A stretch of 64,000 nt of DNA, taken from Prostheceraeus crozeri (taxonomy: Eukaryota > Platyhelminthes > Polycladida > Euryleptidae). Shown here piece by piece: positions 12,606 to 24,900 of the stretch. The DNA lies in NCBI GenBank assembly GCA_907163375.1, contig CAJQUW010003190.1, positions 41,001 through 105,000 on the forward strand, written 5' to 3'. How positions within the stretch are numbered: the stretch's first letter is position 1; each line of letters opens with the position of its first letter. The position numbers and the translations under genes were made by a program. Below the pieces are notes generated by a model. It ran no database searches. It saw only the letters and a list, made by a program, of their open reading frames with translations, and was not told the origin of the DNA.

Positions 12606-12613
12606 ACAGTGGA

Positions 12614-13700
12614 TCCGTGGTTGCTTTGAAATAACACAGTACTCTCAAACACTTTGGCAATAATAGAAGTCACGGAGATAGGGCGGAAATCACTGATCAG
12701 TGGTCTCAACTTTTTGGAATTGGCTGTACAAAAGAAATTTTGAATAAGTCGGGGAAAGTTTGTGATCGAATCGATTGACTGAAGATTCTATACAGTGGAG
12801 AGGATAAAAGATAGGCACCCATCTTCAAAAGTCGGGATGAGATAAGATCAGATTCACAACTCTGCCGAGTATCCAACCGCAGAATCTCCCGCAAAACTTT
12901 GTTGTGCACTGACATTCGAAAATTCCACTGATCGTCAGAGATTTTTGACAAATCAATGCCATGCGATGAATTATAGTTCTTTAGAAATTCACCTGTAAAT
13001 GCATTTATCATGTCATCAGCACTAAAAAACTGAGGTTGCACATGTTGAAAGAGATTGGAGGCTGGTGATCCATTGACTTCTTTAAAACCTTCCACAAAGC
13101 ATTCTTTGCCCTAATTAGCTCACATTAGCTCACTCCTTGTAATGCTCAAACGATGGCCAATCTCGTCTCCTGAAGGCATCCCATCGCTTGTTGATGAGAA
13201 GCTTTAGTAGAGGCGTTATCCATGGCTTATCACGCGATGTTAAAGTGACAAGCTCAAAAGGAATCACCTTCACACAGGTATAATGAGACTGATAGAAAAG
13301 TTCAGACATTTTGTTAACTGAGAGTGCCTTCTCTAAAATTGAAAAGTCAACGGAAGATAAGCACGTCATAAAATTGCTCAAGCTTGATTGAAGTAAGTTC
13401 CAAACTGGGAAACACATGGCTGATGAATTACTGGAATTACAGACAGACCTGAGAAAAATAGAATTATGGTCGGAATTACTTACAGGAGGGCCAACTACAG
13501 CAAATTCACCAAAACACTCACATAAATAATCAATAAAAACTTTATCCAATATAGAATTATCACGAGTGTGATAATTTACTTTACATTTCAAAGCAAAGTC
13601 TTCTTCAAATAAAGTATACATGAAAAGTCATTAAAGTCGCCGCGATAATTACATTAAAGTCGGGATTAGTGGGAAGAAGATAGTCAAATTCATTTGAATT
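12614..13700 (-). mobile_element. LINE-B, endonuclease end and reverse transcriptase start
   Basis: This is the minus-strand middle of the LINE. Near 13690-13640 the stretch NPDFNVIIA matches the block before the GDFN motif of the apurinic-type endonuclease. Frame 13130-13621 continues with HTRDNSILDKVF and VSNSDHNSIFL, the end of that endonuclease (usual SDHN). Frame 12706-13095 gives the linker and the polymerase start (SRLLKMGAYLLSSPLYRIFS then FVQPIPKS). The next block, SDFRPISVTSIIAKVFEST, is readable at about 12690-12640. The left edge is the transposon target duplication. The right edge is where the PLE enters. A few frame changes only, so this copy is less decayed than LINE-A. Confidence 0.92.
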
Positions 13701-14796
13701 TTAATGGTCATGTATATCGCCAAATCGATGGCGTTAGTATGGGCCCACTATTGGGTCCGACGTTAGCAAATTTATTTATTTCAACTTTGAGCAAAGATGA
13801 ATGAGTGAAGCAGTTGCACCTAAGTTTTATAGACGGTATTTCGATGCCATATTAGTTGTTTTTTTGATAATATTGAGAATACAGATAAATCTCACTCTTT
13901 TTTAAATTCGCAACACCCCAATTTAAGTTTTCCTGTAGAGAAAAGTAAAAATAAAATTTCATTTTTCGATGTTGAAATTGACAGAAGTAGTGCTCTATCC
14001 ACATCAATTTTTAGGAAAAGTACATACAGGTCTACTAATGAATTATAATGCTACCTGCCCTATCCAATGGAAACGCATCCCTGTGATAGGAATGTTGCAT
14101 AGAGCGTATAATGTATGCTCAAACTGGAAACTGTTTGACATAGAGATAAAAAATATTACAAAAAATCTATTAAGCAACTCATATCCCATTTACTTCATCA
14201 GCTCGTTAATAAAGCAGTTTCTGGAAATAAAATATAGTACGGATAAAAAACAACGAAGAAGGATGGATGGGAGGATACCAAGTTTTTGATACTTTCGTTT
14301 GTGGGTAAAACATCCAGAAAATTCCGACGCAAGCTTGTTTAAGTATCTAGGAAATTGGACCATGATGTTAAAATAATAAGTCTTAGTCAACACTTGTAAA
14401 GCAGGACAGTACTTTAGTCTGAAAAATAAAACAAATTTGCTGATGCTATCATGCGTTAAGCATAATTTTGAATGTCGGGTTGATCCTGATAACCAATACT
14501 TGGGACAAACGAAACGCAGATTACATCAAAGAATAAAAGAACAAATAAAAGAACGTATAAGAAGTAACTCAGCCGTAAGTGGCCATCTGAACATATGTCC
14601 AAACTTGCAGTAATGACATTGATAATTGTTTTTTTGTTAAATGCGCATCACGTAGTGAATTTGAAACTCTTATAGTAGAAGCGTTGTTTATAAATAATAA
14701 AATTCCTAGATTAAATCAAACCGTAGGTCTTAAAGGCAAATCTCTTTTCTTAAAAGTATTCGAATAATTGTTTTTGATAATTGTTATTGTTTTCCT
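13701..14796 (+). mobile_element. Penelope-like element inserted in LINE-B
   Basis: The plus strand carries a decayed PLE polyprotein. Near 13725 comes a block like DGVSMGPLLGPTLANLF, then a YRRYFD stretch and an ISFFDVEID block near 13955, all typical of PLE reverse transcriptases. The open frame 13969-14289 then reads the thumb/linker (LLMNYNATCPIQWK, LHRAYNVCSNWKLFD). A GIY-YIG-like endonuclease remnant follows (YLGQTKRRLHQRI near 14500). The tail reaches LFLKVFE at about 14765. The element sits in opposite orientation to LINE-B, whose endonuclease sequence resumes near 14797. The coding sequence is broken. Exact ends are estimated from where LINE homology stops and restarts. Confidence 0.85.
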
Positions 14797-15230
14797 TGAA
14801 TCTGTTTGTCATTGTCAGCGAATGAGCTTATTATGTCATTTGAAATACATGCACAGATCTTATGGTGATCTTCCCTACACAACCCAGGCGGAATATACGC
14901 AAAGCAGCAAACAATTTTGCGAGATGTACCAACGAGTTGCAACTTTACAAACAGTATTTCACATGATGATGGGCAGGCAGATGCATGGTTGAATGAATGG
15001 CATCATTCACCCACATACAAACTCCGCCGCCCCTACGCTGTTTTCAATCAAAGCGATAAAAATTGAAATGAGGAATTTGAAATAGCTCGTTCTCCATTTG
15101 ATCGCTCAGTCATAATTCTGCAACCATCACAATACCAGGTTTCAAACTACTTATAGTCAAGCAGAGGTCATCGAACTTAGGAAGCATTGACCTCAAATTG
15201 CACAGAAACAAAGAAGCATTGCCAGAATAT
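14797..15230 (-). mobile_element. LINE-B, N-terminal endonuclease part
   Basis: The minus strand reads LRSMLPKFDDLCLTISSLKP near 15200, then a VMVAEL-type block (usual ITETWL), RGGGVCMWVND near 15010 and CCFAYIPPGL near 14895. These are successive blocks of the apurinic-type endonuclease found at the start of LINE ORF2. The order and strand match the LINE parts at 12614-13700 and 9830-10946, so all three belong to one copy. The 5' end beyond about 15230, including any ORF1, is not recognisable. Confidence 0.82.
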
Positions 15231-17360
15231 GGCATAAAGCCCTTCAGTGAAAATGTTTTTACACATCGCAACGCTTCACGACCTTTTTACAATGAATAAT
15301 GACATCCTCACCGAGTTGCATACGCCCCTCTCAGTTCTAACTTCAAATTTCTTTCTTGTGCTTGCTGAAATGCAGTTAAGTACAAAAAGTGGAAAAAATG
15401 AGAAAATTTTTTCACGTATGAATGGATTTAAAGGCATTAAATTAAGTTGGGCCAGTTTAAAGGTATTTCTGCCAAATTATTTCTAAGCATGCCATAAAGT
15501 CATCTGTACAAGCGTGTACAATTTGTAGATCTGTACTCGCGCGGATGATGATTGATATTCTCCAAGAATGCGGATTCAATAAAATTATTGAGCAATCCAC
15601 ACCCAGTCAGTTCAGAAAATATTATCTTTTTAGCTCAATACATGAGAACTTCAATCGCATTGCACTTCCTAACCTAATTTAGATTTATTGCAAGCAGCGG
15701 CATTTTGCGACCAATTAGTTGTGAACGGAATTTTGCCTATTAATGATCGTCGTTCATCACGGACACTTAACTGTGAAATTATTCTATATATGCGTGCAGT
15801 CAAGAATAGAATCAACTGAATTCATTGTCTTTCTCTAACCGAGCCTTAATTAACCATTTCATATGCATAATTGATGGATTTGTCAGAAAAATACCTAGCG
15901 CCAAACATGACGGCAACGTTTGCGAAACATTTTTAAATAGTCAAGACATCGGATTATTTAAATGAGAAAGTTCCTTACTGTTCTTGTGAAATTAGAAGAC
16001 AGCGATTATAATCATGATTTCACTAATTAACTGAAGCCGTTTTTGTGCTTGTCGGAAGCTTGATTGCTTTAGTAATGTCCGAATATTCACAAGCTATGAA
16101 GAAACACTATAAAAAAGCCAAAACAACTTATAATGAGAAATGTGACTTTGGAAATGGTAGTGTTTCACATCGGTAGATGCAAAACAGCGTATTATGAGAT
16201 GTGCCCACAAATGAATCAGCAGCTCGCTTTGATGTATCTCAGAAACGTTGATTTGCTTTTGACGAATGTCTCAGTCATTACTCAAACCTATTTCACAATA
16301 CTTTGTCGTCCTGTTTAATCGACACGTAAATGTTCATAATTCTTAAATTAACGAAAAAATATGTTGGAGAATTAACTTTCTTTGAAGTCAGTTTTCTTAA
16401 CAGTATGATGCAATAAACTACTTCATGTGGACTTTCAATGAAAATTCTTCCATGAAGGACATATGGGTGAACCAAATAGACAGAAAATTCAAATGGGAAT
16501 TTAGAGGCGGAGCTTATTGTGCAGGTCTCTGCCAATGGTGAGGTTTCACCTTCTGTGGATTGCGAGGGAGTCAAAGATACAATTATTTGTTGAAGTCCCT
16601 GGCAGGTGAGGTTGTGACTGTCACTGCGAGACTCCATAATAAAGGGTCAGGACACCCGAAACGTCCAAAGAAATCAAAGTGTGTAAATATTACTTTTATG
16701 TTAAGAAAAGAACAGAGAGAGAGAGAGAGAGAGAGAGCGCAGCTTTACTTGTACGAACGCTATGAAGAACCTCCCGTCGGAAGCAATGAGGATACTTACT
16801 TAAACTTGCATTATGCCATTGGGAATAATAAATAAGATTGCCCAATGGTTATTTTAATTCTAAGTAGGCCTACTGAAATATTCGCAGAAACTCGAATTTC
16901 GCAGAATATTCGATAAATTTGTGACATAACCACAGAGATGAATTGCCTTGTTTAAGTGTTTGGGTCTAGACATGACTTTCCTCAGTGCTGATGGTCATTG
17001 CCAGAATCAGTCTCGATGGGCAAGAAGATATATTTCTATTGAATGCAGTGTAAGTTCAAGCCTGCATTCTGACAAACCGGAAGATTGACACCAAATTAAA
17101 CGCACACAGTCAGTAAATTTAGATCTTGAGGAGTCGAACGGTGCGAGTGATTTTTTATCTGACGAATTTATTACTTAGAAAAATTCAGTCAAATACACGT
17201 ACTCTTAACATGACAGGCCTGTCTGCAATCGGACCTCTTAGGTACGTGTGTTCATTGATAAGAGCTCCTTCTTCAATGCGCGCGCTCGGCCAATCAAACA
17301 AGCCAAAGAGAGACGAATATTTATGTCAATCTCTATCGCTTGCTACCATTACAAACAATG
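15231..17360. other. No gene recognised; one (GA)n tract
   Basis: AT-rich sequence with short frames that match nothing I know. A (GA)n microsatellite lies at 16714-16737. It reads as a run of Arg-Glu in the frame 16560-16835, which is therefore unlikely to be a real gene. Confidence 0.6.
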
Positions 17361-17368
17361 GTTGAGAT

Positions 17369-17609
17369 CATAGAAATCGACAACAATAAAACCTCTAGAA
17401 CGGAGGTTAAGCTTCATGCAATACAAATCGCACGCATTTTCACTTAGATACACTTGTCAACGTCTGTATGATTGGGTAAGAATCAGTCACATGTGTAAAT
17501 CGAAGCTTTTCATTGGTCATTCATGGCCCAACTTAGTTCCCCCGGATGTGCCGCGACCTTGAGTCAATTTCCATTCTAGTCAACTTCAGTTAAACAATCT
17601 ATTTCTATG
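17369..17609 (+). mobile_element. MITE family M, copy 1 (241 bp)
   Basis: Begins CATAGAAATCGACAACAATA and ends ATTTCTATG, the inverse of its first nine bases. It is flanked by GTTGAGAT (17361-17368) and TTTGAGAT (17610-17617), an 8-bp target duplication with one difference. It is highly similar, in inverted orientation, to the element at 20489-20744. A short non-coding terminal-inverted-repeat element, probably mobilised by a hAT- or P-type transposase judging by duplication length. Confidence 0.88.
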
Positions 17610-17617
17610 TTTGAGAT

Positions 17618-19637
17618 AGAATTTTGTCCACTCTAGGCTAACCCACACGCAAATGAATCTATCTCTGGACATCACTGATTGGTATTTATTGATTTTGAGG
17701 ACATGCAGGCAGGCAACCATTGGTCGACGTGCAATGAAATGCTTTACTATCAATTCCAATGGGCTATTGACATTATTTGATCATATATATTATTTTTATT
17801 TATTGACATTATTTTGATCGGTTTTAAGCCGATCAAAATCATAAAATGCATGTAGAACAGTTCTACTATCTGTAGCATAATTAAAAAGCACAATTTTACG
17901 ACTATTCAGGTGCGCATCGTTTAACTCAATGATGGAGATCAAACTGAAATATAACTTGGGGGACAATTTGAGGTACATCATATCACTATACTTGATTTAT
18001 GACGCTGATTTGACTTAACGAATCTTATCTTTAACTGTAAAAAGTTATGTAAATTCATATATGACACGTTTGCCAAATACATGTCATGAGTAAAAATAAA
18101 TTTGAAGCTTAACATATTCTTTTAACATAATGGAAATCCCTTTGAAATAGGATTTGGTTTAGATCTGCTACTTGTAATTTTCAGTGGTCATCAACATTAT
18201 TTGTCTATTCCTTATGGTCTAAAGGTTCGTATTTAATTGAAATAACATGATGATTTCAAGGACCATCATATTGAAGACAGAGAATGTTTCATTTTATTTG
18301 AATTTATCGATTCAACAATGTAAATAATGTAGCTATGAGTAGCTAGTTAGGTCTGAACATCAACTGAAACCTCTACATGTTGCATCAAGTGACACAGCTG
18401 AAAAACATTGAATTTGAGAATAGTGGCGCGACTTTTTTGCATTCGTGTTCGTACCAATTTAAAAACGTCGAATAATCGATTGATAGCGCCCGACTGTTGA
18501 TCATTCAAATATCATTTTGTTTCTTCAATCACAAAAGCTTCAGGTCTCTTGTCATGGAGATACTGTCCTTCTACAGTATGTATAGAGTAGAACGAAATTG
18601 AGCATATTATTTGAAAGAGTTCTTTGGCAATAAAAAATTGCAACTGAATTATTAAAATTTTTCACACCGTATGAGGCCTATTTTGATTACTTATGACAAT
18701 GGGTGGCATATATTACATGATAAAAGGAGGTCTGGTGAGGTCTGGAAGCATTTTTGGCAGATGTCCAGTGTAATGACATGAGAACGAGGGTATACGCAAT
18801 TGAAAGCGTCTAAGTACACTTGAGGAAAGATTTAGAGTATGAACTGCCGAATGCTCTGTTTTGGTTTAGATTTGTCGACGCCCTTTTCTTCAACTAGAAA
18901 GTTACATGACTTAACATCTATTTGGCATTCATCCGATCAGTTTTTGACTCTTCTTCCCCAGTTTTCGTCGGACTCAATAAAAAAGATAACAATGTGCTTG
19001 TCAAAGTTGAAGAGAGAGTTCATTGTATAATGTACAGCATACTTTGATGGTATATCAAAATGTGATATTGATTTAGAACGAAAGGCGAATTAAATTGTCA
19101 CATAATTTGTTGAGTGTCATTGAAAGTGACTCAGTACTTGTTGAGCGATCTTTTGCCTTGTAAATTCCTATCCTATTTTTCGAACTGAAAAATCCCCGAG
19201 TTCCTTTTTCCTTCAACATATTATACAATGCTAATTGAAACAGAGTTAGTAAATCATTCAATGCATATGTACGTGCATTGATTATGCGGAAAGTTCTTTT
19301 ATCATGTTCTTATGTATTACTTGAAGTTTACTTGAATGCATCTGTGCAAACACTCTGTATAGATTTTTACTTACGAGAAATGAACGCCTACTTTCTTTAT
19401 ATTCAGGTATGTATTGGGGCTTCGGTAGTCTTCAAATGTGTGGTCTCATCTTGCATTTTGACCTAAAAGCTTGACTTAGTCACATGGTTTTGATATCTAA
19501 GAATGTAGATAAATGCTTAAGTACCAGAAGTCCCACAAAGATGTGCCCGTAAATATTGGACGTTTTAAAATTTAAATTTATAAGCGAATTTTTGATTTCA
19601 ATCGCAATGAAAACGTATTAATTGATGAACTAAATAT
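17618..19637. other. No gene recognised
   Basis: Two kilobases of AT-rich DNA. Short frames (for example 18839-19030) resemble no protein family I recognise. Confidence 0.55.
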
Positions 19638-20411
19638 TTAATAGTCTGTTTGTCCACCACGGGATACTTTTACAGCTCGTAGACGGTTCGGATAAGAGTT
19701 CAGCAGATTTTCAAAGAGCTCTCCGTCATTCTCCATGTCTTTCAAGATTTTCGTTAATGCAGTGCGTACCAGTTCTTTCTTCAAGTGATAAAAATTTCGG
19801 TGAAGTAAAGCATCAACTTTATTCTTTAATATTATACCAATATTTTCGCAGGGTTAAGATCGGGAGAGCTCCCTGGCCAAACGATGTCATCGAAGAAGTC
19901 AAATCCAGAATTCCTTAACATCTCTTGTGTTCGCATTGCCTTAAAGCGCGGAGCTTTGTCATGCAGCAAGGTAGCTTGATCAACGTCCTCTACGTTTTCC
20001 TCGTTTCTCAGAAACGGAAATACATTTTTGCTCAAGTATAACTTCACGAAAATATTCTCCATTCCATGTTTCACCGTCTTCTTTGATCACCCATATCATT
20101 TTCTTGATGCTAGAGCAACTGCGAATTCCAATGCATGAAGGGCGAACCAGCACCTCTTCCTATTCCTTCTTTATCGATCCAGCAGTCATAGGGATCTCTC
20201 CTCCTGTTGATCTTGCAAACTCCTCTCTTCTCCCAATTTGTTGAGCAACCGACTGGCGTGTGATGAAGGCTGCGCCGGCATCTTTGGCTTCCCTGAATGT
20301 GATTGTTCTTATCCGATCAACAGATTGCTTCTCGTCACTATTAACCATCTCTTCTTTATTATAAAGTGAAAAATGACTTGAATGAACTACAGACTGCTTT
20401 TGTGATGACAA
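19638..20411 (-). mobile_element. Tc1-like transposase relic, centre missing
   Basis: On the minus strand, 20160-20411 gives an N-terminal region (TITFREAKDAGAAFITRQSV) resembling transposase helix-turn-helix domains. Frame 19832-20074 gives part of the catalytic domain: LLHDKAPRFKAMRTQEMLR then DFFDDIVWPGSSPDLNP, the usual second-Asp and SPDLNP blocks of Tc1-like enzymes. Downstream, in another frame, comes LFENLLNSYPNRLRAVK and SRGGQTDY, with a stop at 19638-19640, the normal C-terminus of these proteins. Much of the central region, including the first catalytic Asp, is absent or unrecognisable. It lies between two inverted MITE copies, but each of those has its own target duplication, so the pair need not be its ends. 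Confidence 0.85.
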
Positions 20412-20488
20412 TATGTGGTAACCACAGAATTAGACATGTCGTCTCTTCTTCTGTATGACTAGAAAGGAAACATTGGAACATGTAACGT

Positions 20489-20744
20489 CATAGAAATGAA
20501 CTGTTTATCTGAAGTTGGCTAGAATGGAAATTGACTCAAGGTCGCGGCACATCCGGGGGAACTAAGTTGGGGCATGAACAACCAATTAAAAGCTTCGATT
20601 TACACATGTGACTGATTCTAACCCAATCATACAGACGTTGGCACGTGCATCTAAGTGAAAATGCGTGCGATTTATGTGCCGTTATTGTGCATTGCATGAA
20701 GCTTAATTTCCATTCTAGATGTTTTATTGTTGTCAATTTCTATG
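20489..20744 (-). mobile_element. MITE family M, copy 2 (256 bp)
   Basis: Bounded by CATAGAAATGAAC on the left and GTCAATTTCTATG on the right, with a perfect 8-bp target duplication TGTAACGT at 20481-20488 and 20745-20752. Its inverse matches copy 1 at 17369-17609 over the whole length, including the shared stretch CCCCCGGATGTGCCGCGACC. An internal inverted pair, CTAGAATGGAAATT and AATTTCCATTCTAG, is clearer in this copy. Non-coding. Confidence 0.92.
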
Positions 20745-20752
20745 TGTAACGT

Positions 20753-22373
20753 TAATGAAATGGCACAATCTGCTGACTAAATACGGTAGCAATCGAACAA
20801 TGAGCAGCCAGTTCAACATTAAACACTCCAAATTGTGCAAAGTTTCAGTGACTGTTATCAACCGGATCACACAGCAAACAGAGACAGACGACATCAAGTT
20901 CTACAGAGAAGTTTGTGAACGTTTTTTCGTGCGCCTGCTAACTTTTTTAACATAGCACTGCAATTTATGAATTTAATCGATCTATTCGAAGTAGCTGTGA
21001 TGATGTACATATTATTTTCAACAGCAAAAACCTAGTGAAAATTCGTTTTCTTTATAATTGTTGTTATCTCAAATTTATCAACATTGTAAAACGCACTTTG
21101 TATAGAGGAAAGCAACTTTTACCTTTTCACGGAGATAAAATGAAACGCAAGACGTTTGAATTGTTTCTCAGGGTACAACAGAGCATTTTCAAATTTCTTA
21201 TAAACATTTCTTCGCATTGGGAATTACGAACGCAACAAAATGGCTGCTTTTACAAAAATTATGAAGTTTGTGAATGTGCATCATATCCCAATACCTATAA
21301 TGTTAAATTTTATGCTTATGAATTCACTTGCACAGTGCATTCTCGTGTTATGAACATTTAAGAAAGGAGAATTTAGCTGTATTTCAGCACTTACAAGGTC
21401 ATTGCTCGGTCAATGCTGTAATCATAAAATGGAATATTATTCATAGAAATTTTAAGTTTATCAGTGGCCATCGTAAAGTGGAAGCTGTTGAGTTATCTAT
21501 TGAAAGTCCACAAATGAATGCTCATTTTGTGAGTTGAAAGACAGTTTGCTTGACACCCCTGCTGAAGACTACGCCGAAAATTTTGGGATCTGGTGTTTAA
21601 TTTTTCTTTTTATCTTTATTTTGAATTAAACGGTCAAAGAGAAATACGGATATTTCTTTGATGATTAGTACATGTTTTGAAGTATCATAATTTCAATAAT
21701 TTCATTATAAAAATAGGCACTTTTTTGAGGATGCTGTAATATGCATCACTATTATAAAAAATTCGATAATGTGAACATTTTCTCAGATGCGGATTGAATG
21801 GATTGAAAATAAAGTACCACACTTTAATCAACAAAGACTCCATTTGTTGACTGGAGAGTGCTTCATCAAGAAAGAAAACATTCTACCACTTGTTATTTTT
21901 ATAAATCCACGTGCCAAGAATACTTGCGCAAGCAAATCATAAATGGCCAGCTTAAAATTTTTCAGATAGTCGGAATGAAGCGATTGAAGCAGTTACATAA
22001 AATCAGCTATATATTTCCGCTTGTAGCAAAAATGCAAGTTTTTCGGAATTTTATGACGAGTAGGCCTTTTTATTTGTTCATGTTAAGAAGAAAATATTTG
22101 CTCCTTTACAGTGCAAATATTGTGCCATCATGATATTTCGGAACATGTTTATGCATCACTTCATAATTTGCATATTTTTCTATATAGGCCTCGTAATCAC
22201 TAAGTAATGCCAAGATCATAATACAAAAGAGGCATTCACACATATGAATGATGCAATAATAATCTTTTGCACCCTCACCATCGAATGATTCGTACATTTT
22301 ATCTCAGGTACACTACCAAAGACTGCAGACATCTTACTTTTCATAGTTTACCAGTTTGCGAGTCAGGCGATGC
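20753..22373. other. No gene recognised
   Basis: Frames of 70-110 residues at 21035-21537 and 21858-22133 are AT-rich and match nothing I recognise. I do not call genes here. Confidence 0.5.
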
Positions 22374-22570
22374 ATTTCACAGGTAAGTAAAGAGAGTATC
22401 TGACTCGAAATAATTTATTAATCAAAAGTACAAAGTAATATAGTTACACTTCTCACAGCGTGATGGGGCTTCGGCGTCCAGCGCCTTCTTAACGGTCGAT
22501 GGTTAAATGGCGGTCTGCATACTCGGCGTGAAGACTTCCTTTACACCTTACTCTCTTTTACCTGTGAAAT
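22374..22570. mobile_element. Small inverted-repeat element
   Basis: The left end ATTTCACAGGTAAGTAAAG is matched in inverse at the right by CTCTTTTACCTGTGAAAT, giving a 197-bp unit with a GC-richer centre. No clear target duplication. A short non-autonomous element is the simplest reading. Confidence 0.5.
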
Positions 22571-22982
22571 CTTTCTTACTTTTCTACTTTGACACAAGGT
22601 TGCTTGTGACACAATGATTTCTCACTAAAATCGAAATCCTTCGAAACTGAAAAGGAATCTTGAAGCGAAAGAAACAATAGCAGGCGCACCGCTCACCTAC
22701 ATGTACTTACCTTTAATTGACAGTTGCTCTTGCTGGTGCCATTGAATGCCGGGCCAGAATCCACGGACAGTGATCAATCACATCTCTGCTGGAAATGCAT
22801 TGGAATTCCTGTTTCTGCACTGTGCGTACTCACACATGCAGAAGATGTGTGCAATCGTTTTGCGAGACTTATTCGGTGGCATATGTATTAGATATTCGTT
22901 AGTTAACGTCCATAATAATAACTGACAGTTTCGAAACTTCTAAACATAACACACGAATGATACAATAATGAATTCTTAATAC

Positions 22983-23436
22983 AATAAGCGCAACTTACTG
23001 TATAGATATAGCGGACATCCATCGGAAGGACCCCTCATATTGAAAAAAGTGCTCTACTATCAAAAATCTCTATTTGCATTATACCGGGAAGGTCCCAGAC
23101 ATATAAATGAGGAATGCTTCCCAATTTTCCCAAACGTTCGATGTCTGTAACATCGATTATCTGGTTCAATTGTCTGTAGAAATTCCTGTAGCGGAATCAT
23201 AGCCTTAGCTCGACGTTGACTAACGTAATTCATCAGTCATCTGTTCTTCGAATCGATGAATCCTCCTCCTCCTCCTGGTGTCACATGTAGACGTGATTAC
23301 TAAGCTCGTGGGCAGCGATCCCTGTCAGGTAGATAGCAATATCCTGTCTCCATGCCTATTTTAACACAGTACCTGCTTTGTTGCAACAAGGGGATCCTTC
23401 CGATGGATGTTCGCCATTATATACATTCAATGGATG
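22983..23436. mobile_element. 454-bp MITE with an 11-bp flanking duplication
   Basis: Inverted repeats near the ends share ACATCCATCGGAAGGA (about 23015-23030 plus, 23393-23408 inverse) and looser similarity outwards. ATTCTTAATAC occurs immediately outside both ends (22972-22982 and 23437-23447). A 9-11 bp duplication would suit a Mutator-like element. The match is in simple AT sequence, so the length is uncertain. Confidence 0.6.
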
Positions 23437-23757
23437 ATTCTTAATACTTTAAGCTTAATTATAAAGATCTCTGAACAAATATCATGAATGTCACAGAGCA
23501 CTCAATGCAAGGAAGTATTATATTTCAGCACTTGAATTGTGAAAAAATATTGAAGCAATTATTTAATTATAATAATATTTATTATAGAATGCAGAAAATT
23601 AGATAATCAGCTTAGAATTTGTCAAAATATTATCATTGAAACTACAAACGGAGAAGCCGAAATTTAATGGGTAAAAAGTTGAACGCAACATGCAGTCGGC
23701 TTCCGCCATATATTCATGCGTCCATGATGAATGAAGTGTAATATCATCCTGTAAGTA

Positions 23758-24900
23758 CAGATTGTTTCATAAAAAATGGATCACCCTTAAACATCGCCTT
23801 AACTTCAACTTTGTCTAACTCCGCCAAACTTGAACGAATTTCTCTGAAATTTGGAAGATATGTCAGTTGTGCTTACTAATATCATTGTTGGAAATTTCAA
23901 GCATGAATATTGAGTTGTTTTCCTGTTATAGATAAAAAAGTAGTGGATAATTTGATCTTCATTTAGCAATGTTACACAAAATCATACCTCGCTCTTATAA
24001 AATTACATTTGCTTCCTTTGTTATGTAATATGTTGTTCTACAAGCCAAAAGCTATCAAGCAAAACAAAAATAAAGAAAATCGGTCAATCAGAGCCAGTAT
24101 AGCACCATTATTCATCAACAATAATGTAACTGCTACATGTGATTAACTGGACTTCATGTTCCATAGCTTCCTGACTTCGTTGCGGTGGTGTTGGTAGCAC
24201 TCCTGATTGCTTTCAGCTAGAAATCTATCTCTTACCGGTTGAAAACAATACAAAGCACAAATGAACAATAACGAGATCGCATTCACAAAAGGCAAAGTGT
24301 CAGCCTTGCTAGAACTAGGGTTTTCTTTGCGAGCTACAAGCAAGCGACTAAATGTCCCTTACACAAATGTGCTATGTGAATGTTTTACGAATGAACATTG
24401 GCCAAATGACAGATCAACTTGGTGATCCATCGACTTGGTTATTTATGGATGATAATGCTACGTGTCATAGGAGTAGTAGAGTCAACAGTGTCAATTAGGG
24501 CTTAGGACATTATCTTGACCAGCTCGTTCTCCTGATCTGAATCCCATAGAAAATGTATGGAGTATTCTAAAATGTAACGTTCGTCGTTCACTGCTACCTA
24601 CAGATGGCGTATCACAACTTACGTCACTGTTAAAAAGAGAGTGGAGAAAGTTAGATCAGTCAAAAATCAACGATATCATCGAATCAATGCCTAGACGAAT
24701 TGGTGATGTCATTGACAATAAGGGTAGGGCCACAAAATATTAGCTTCTTAAGAACCGTTACTGTATCATAGCTTATCAGATTATATAAGGGCATTTAAAT
24801 ATATTAGGGACATGAAATAACATGAAAAATGCTTTCTGTATCATACTTATGTTTTATTTAGTCAAATTTTAGGATGATCCACTTTTTATGAAACGGACTG
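23758..24900 (+). mobile_element. Internally deleted Tc1/mariner element
   Basis: The terminal inverted repeats are clear: left CAGATTGTTTCATAAAAAAT and inverse right CAGTCCGTTTCATAAAAAGT, both continuing with GGATCA. TA lies outside each end (23756-23757 and 24901-24902), the normal target duplication of this superfamily. The frame from ATG 24261 reads a helix-turn-helix start (KVSALLELGFSLRATSKRLN) and stops at 24422. It runs directly into catalytic sequence in another frame: LFMDDNATCHRSSRVN, PARSPDLNPIENVW and ESMPRRIGDVIDNKGRATKY, the normal C-terminus, near 24740. About half of the protein, including the first catalytic Asp, is missing. A non-autonomous derivative. Confidence 0.93.

Noticed and set aside
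16560-16835. 91-residue frame with an Arg-Glu run
   Set aside because: The run is a (GA)n microsatellite and the rest is unrecognisable.
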